Assembly: GCA_003649565.1 (NCBI GenBank)
Contig: QMSF01000047.1
Span: 1-6,965 of the forward strand
Length of the DNA: 6,965 bases
Direction: 5' to 3'
DNA from: Thermoprotei archaeon
GTDB taxonomy: Archaea > Thermoproteota > Methanomethylicia > Nezhaarchaeales > WYZ-LMO8
The notes beneath the pieces are model-generated. The model had not been told where the DNA came from. It did not search any database and worked only from the letters and a program-made list of their open reading frames with translations. Position 1 is the stretch's first letter. Every line of letters starts with the position of its first letter. A program made the translations under genes and the position numbers. Below are positions 4,942 through 6,965 of this stretch, piece by piece.

Positions 4942-5445
4942 ATGACCCAAAAGAAGTCCGTAAGGTTTATAGTTGAAGGAGGAAGAGCAACGGCAGGCCC
5001 ACCAATAGGGCCAACCCTTGGGCCAACAGGGCTAAACGTCATGGCTGTTGTCAACAAGATTAATGAGTTAACAAAGGAATTCGCAGGTATGAGAGTGCCT
5101 GTAGATGTAATTTACGATCCTGAAACCAAGGAATTCGAAGTAAAAGTTGGAATACCTACAACAGCCGCTTTGCTCTTGAGAGAGGTAAAAGCTGAAAAAG
5201 GCTCTCCATCACCTGCAAAGCAGAAGATAGGCAATTTAAGCATAGAGCAAGTAATTAAGATCGCATTAATTAAGAGGCCAGACTTGCTATCAAAAACTCT
5301 TAAAGCAGCTGTAAAGGAGATTTTAGGTACGTGTCTTAGCTTGGGTATAACGGTTGAAGGTAAAAACCCCAAAGATGTTCAAAAAGAGATAGACAAAGGG
5401 CTTTATGACGAGATATTGGCGAAGTACGAGGCTGAGTGGCAATGA
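4942..5445 (+). CDS. rpl11: Large ribosomal subunit protein uL11
   Basis: Binds the GTPase-associated region of 23S rRNA at the base of the L10/L12 stalk, where elongation factors dock. The N-terminal domain shows the glycine-proline-rich stretch with TAGPPIGPTLGPTGLNV (17-33), the factor-facing loop. The C-terminal rRNA-binding domain ends with the GTCLSLGITVEG motif (129-140). The 167 aa length is normal for archaea, which carry a longer C-terminal tail than bacteria. The ribosome site GGTGA (4930-4934) lies inside the end of spt5, 7 nt before ATG 4942. The stop codon overlaps the ATG of the next gene, giving an ATGA junction. Confidence 0.97.
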   Translation: MTQKKSVRFIVEGGRATAGPPIGPTLGPTGLNVMAVVNKINELTKEFAGMRVPVDVIYDPETKEFEVKVGIPTTAALLLREVKAEKGSPSPAKQKIGNLSIEQVIKIALIKRPDLLSKTLKAAVKEILGTCLSLGITVEGKNPKDVQKEIDKGLYDEILAKYEAEWQ

Positions 5446-6104
5446 GCATATCGTTAAATAACATTGTTGAGGCCCTTAAGGAGGCAAGAAAAAAAGCTAA
5501 GAAAAGGAACTTCGAGCAGTCCTTTGAGTTGATAGTAGCCTATGAAGGGCTTAATTTAAAGGATCCAGCCAACAGGATTAATGAGGTTATAGCGCTGCCA
5601 AATCCCATTAAAGGCAAGGAAGCAAAAATTTGTGTTTTTGCTGAAGGCGACTTAGCCTTAAAAGCTAAGGAGGCTAAAGCCGATTTAGTCCTTGGAAAAG
5701 CAGACATACAGAAGTGTCAGGCTGATAAAAAATATGCGAAGTCACTAGCAAAGACGTACGACTTCTTCTTTGCTCAAGCGGACTTAATGCCGATTATAGG
5801 TAGGACTTTAGGTCCATATTTAGGGCCAAGAGGAAAAATGCCTACACCCATAACTCTTGGAGTTGACTTGACAAGCTTGCTTAATAGATATAGAAACTCA
5901 ATTAGGATAAGGATTAGGAATAATCCTGTTGTTCAATGTCGTGTTGGCATCGAAAGCATGGAAGATGAGAAGATAGCTGAGAACATAAAGGCTGTGCTCG
6001 ACTTTCTAAGGGAAAGGATAAAGCATCCAGCTAGGATAAGTAGTGCATATGTCAAGTTGACCATGGGGCCACCTGTTAAGCTTGCAATAGGTCGTGGAGG
6101 TTAA
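5442..6104 (+). CDS. rpl1: Large ribosomal subunit protein uL1
   Basis: Binds the L1 stalk of 23S rRNA, which moves deacylated tRNA out of the E site; in methanogens the protein also represses its own mRNA. The signature is the loop from IGRTLGPYLGPRGKMPTP (119-136) in domain II, preceded by a YDFFFAQADLMPIIG strand, and the RNA-binding domain I is built from both termini. The 220 aa length is typical. Two starts are possible: GTG 5436, which adds two residues, or ATG 5442. I prefer the ATG because it overlaps the uL11 TGA in a classic ATGA coupling and has GAGG (5428-5431) at 10 nt. I did not recognise an L1-binding mimic in the leader. Confidence 0.96.
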   Translation: MSISLNNIVEALKEARKKAKKRNFEQSFELIVAYEGLNLKDPANRINEVIALPNPIKGKEAKICVFAEGDLALKAKEAKADLVLGKADIQKCQADKKYAKSLAKTYDFFFAQADLMPIIGRTLGPYLGPRGKMPTPITLGVDLTSLLNRYRNSIRIRIRNNPVVQCRVGIESMEDEKIAENIKAVLDFLRERIKHPARISSAYVKLTMGPPVKLAIGRGG

Positions 6105-6109
6105 GAAGA

Positions 6110-6965
6110 ATGGCCTTTCCAATCTTAAAGCCTATTGAGAGGAAGAGGAAGCTGATAAATGAGCTCATAGAAATGATGAGCAAGCATAAGACAATAGCAT
6201 TAGCCGACATAACAGGGTTACGAGCCTTACAGTTTCAGAGGCTTAGAAGCAAGCTTCGAGAAATAATTCAAATTAAAGTTGCTAAGAATAGCCTCATAAG
6301 AAAAGCTATAGAGGAGTTAAAAGAAAAGAAGGGGATAGACTTATCGTCATTAAAAAGCTTTTTAGAGGGTCAAACAGCCGTAGTTGTATCCAACTTAAAC
6401 CCGTTTGAAGTCTATAATATACTTGAGAAGAATAAAGTCTCGGCTAAGGCCAAACCCGGCGATAGAGCCATCAAGGACATAGTGTTGCCAGCTGGTAATA
6501 CAGGGCTTACTCCAGGACCCATCTTAAGCTTGTTCAAAAAGTTCAAGGTACCAATTAAAATTGAAGAGGGATCTATACATGTGACTAAGGATACAGTCGT
6601 GATAAAAGCTGGCGAAGTAATACCAGCAGAAATAGCTGATCTATTGGGCAAGCTCGGTATAGAGCCTATGGAAGTAGGACTGAGGATTAAGGCAGTATAT
6701 TCAGAGGGGCTTGTCTATAAGGCTGATGACTTAAAGATAGATGTAGAAGATTATAAGAGAAAACTCGTAGATGCTGCTTCAAGAGCACTTTCACTAGCGG
6801 TGAACTCAGTCTTTATTACGAGTGAGAGCGCTCCTTACATTATAGCTAAAGCTGCCATGGAGGCAAAGAGCTTGGCGATAAATGCATGCTACCCAACTAG
6901 CGAAAGCATAAGCTACATCCTAGCTAAGGCTCATGCACAAGCCATGGCATTGAGCAATATAGTGA
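6110..6965 (+). CDS. rpl10: Large ribosomal subunit protein uL10 (archaeal P0), 3' end outside window
   Basis: Scaffold of the ribosomal stalk: it anchors to 23S rRNA beside uL11 and carries L12 dimers that recruit elongation factors. The frame is open from ATG 6110 to the window edge, giving 285 residues. The N-terminal rRNA-binding domain includes VAKNSLIRKAI (57-67). The archaeal/eukaryotic insertion domain follows, with AGNTGLTPGP (128-137) and the strands near 148-170. A run of alpha helices (about 216-285) forms the L12-binding spine. The C-terminal acidic, charged tail is missing because the window ends; the full protein is usually about 300-340 aa. GTGGAGG (6094-6100) sits 9 nt before the ATG, and uL1 ends 5 nt upstream. 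The L12 gene would be expected next. Confidence 0.96.
   Translation, partial: MAFPILKPIERKRKLINELIEMMSKHKTIALADITGLRALQFQRLRSKLREIIQIKVAKNSLIRKAIEELKEKKGIDLSSLKSFLEGQTAVVVSNLNPFEVYNILEKNKVSAKAKPGDRAIKDIVLPAGNTGLTPGPILSLFKKFKVPIKIEEGSIHVTKDTVVIKAGEVIPAEIADLLGKLGIEPMEVGLRIKAVYSEGLVYKADDLKIDVEDYKRKLVDAASRALSLAVNSVFITSESAPYIIAKAAMEAKSLAINACYPTSESISYILAKAHAQAMALSNIV

Noticed and set aside
5112..5372. - strand open frame of 86 codons
   Set aside because: Antisense shadow of rpl11.
6412..6651. - strand open frame of 79 codons
   Set aside because: Antisense to the clearly recognised uL10 insertion domain.

Overview
The window is ordinary-looking archaeal chromosome, most likely from a TACK-lineage archaeon (Thermoproteota or a relative). 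Four things point there: an intron in the anticodon loop of a tRNA-His; an archaeal D-aminoacyl-tRNA deacylase of the DTD2 type; a PdxS with the N-terminal extension I recall from Sulfolobus-like homologues; and the archaeal gene order secE, spt5, uL11, uL1, uL10. Shine-Dalgarno stretches of the GGTGAT / GAGGTG type and TTG or GTG start codons recur. The GC-rich tRNA stems in an otherwise AT-leaning sequence fit a thermophile, but that is inference. I cannot name a genus.

Layout: 1-96 may be the 3' end of an unrecognised + strand gene. A tRNA pair follows, tRNA-His(GTG) with an intron and tRNA-Ala(TGC), and then a small metal-binding-type cupin gene (362-724) starting only 31 nt after the tRNA. 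The cupin runs tail to tail into pdxT, with the stop codons overlapping. pdxS-pdxT (2323 down to 721, - strand) encode the two-subunit pyridoxal 5'-phosphate synthase. A short divergent intergenic region (2324-2417), carrying one palindromic TATA-like box, separates pdxS from a + strand pair: argF (ornithine carbamoyltransferase) and dtdA (D-aminoacyl-tRNA deacylase). After a promoter region (4190-4277) comes the conserved expression cluster: secE (58 aa, easily missed), spt5, rpl11, rpl1 and rpl10, the last running off the right edge.

Functionally, the left half makes the cofactor PLP and holds two tRNAs. The middle supplies a step of arginine synthesis and a proofreading enzyme for D-aminoacyl-tRNAs. 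The right half joins transcription elongation (Spt5), protein export (SecE) and the L11/L1/L10 ribosomal proteins of the GTPase centre and L1 stalk. I found no mobile element, CRISPR array or obviously new multi-gene system. The points most worth a second look are the tRNA-His intron and its odd splice geometry, the tRNA-cupin co-transcript, the shared palindromic TATA box, an inverted repeat in the secE promoter, and several start codons decided by Shine-Dalgarno spacing.
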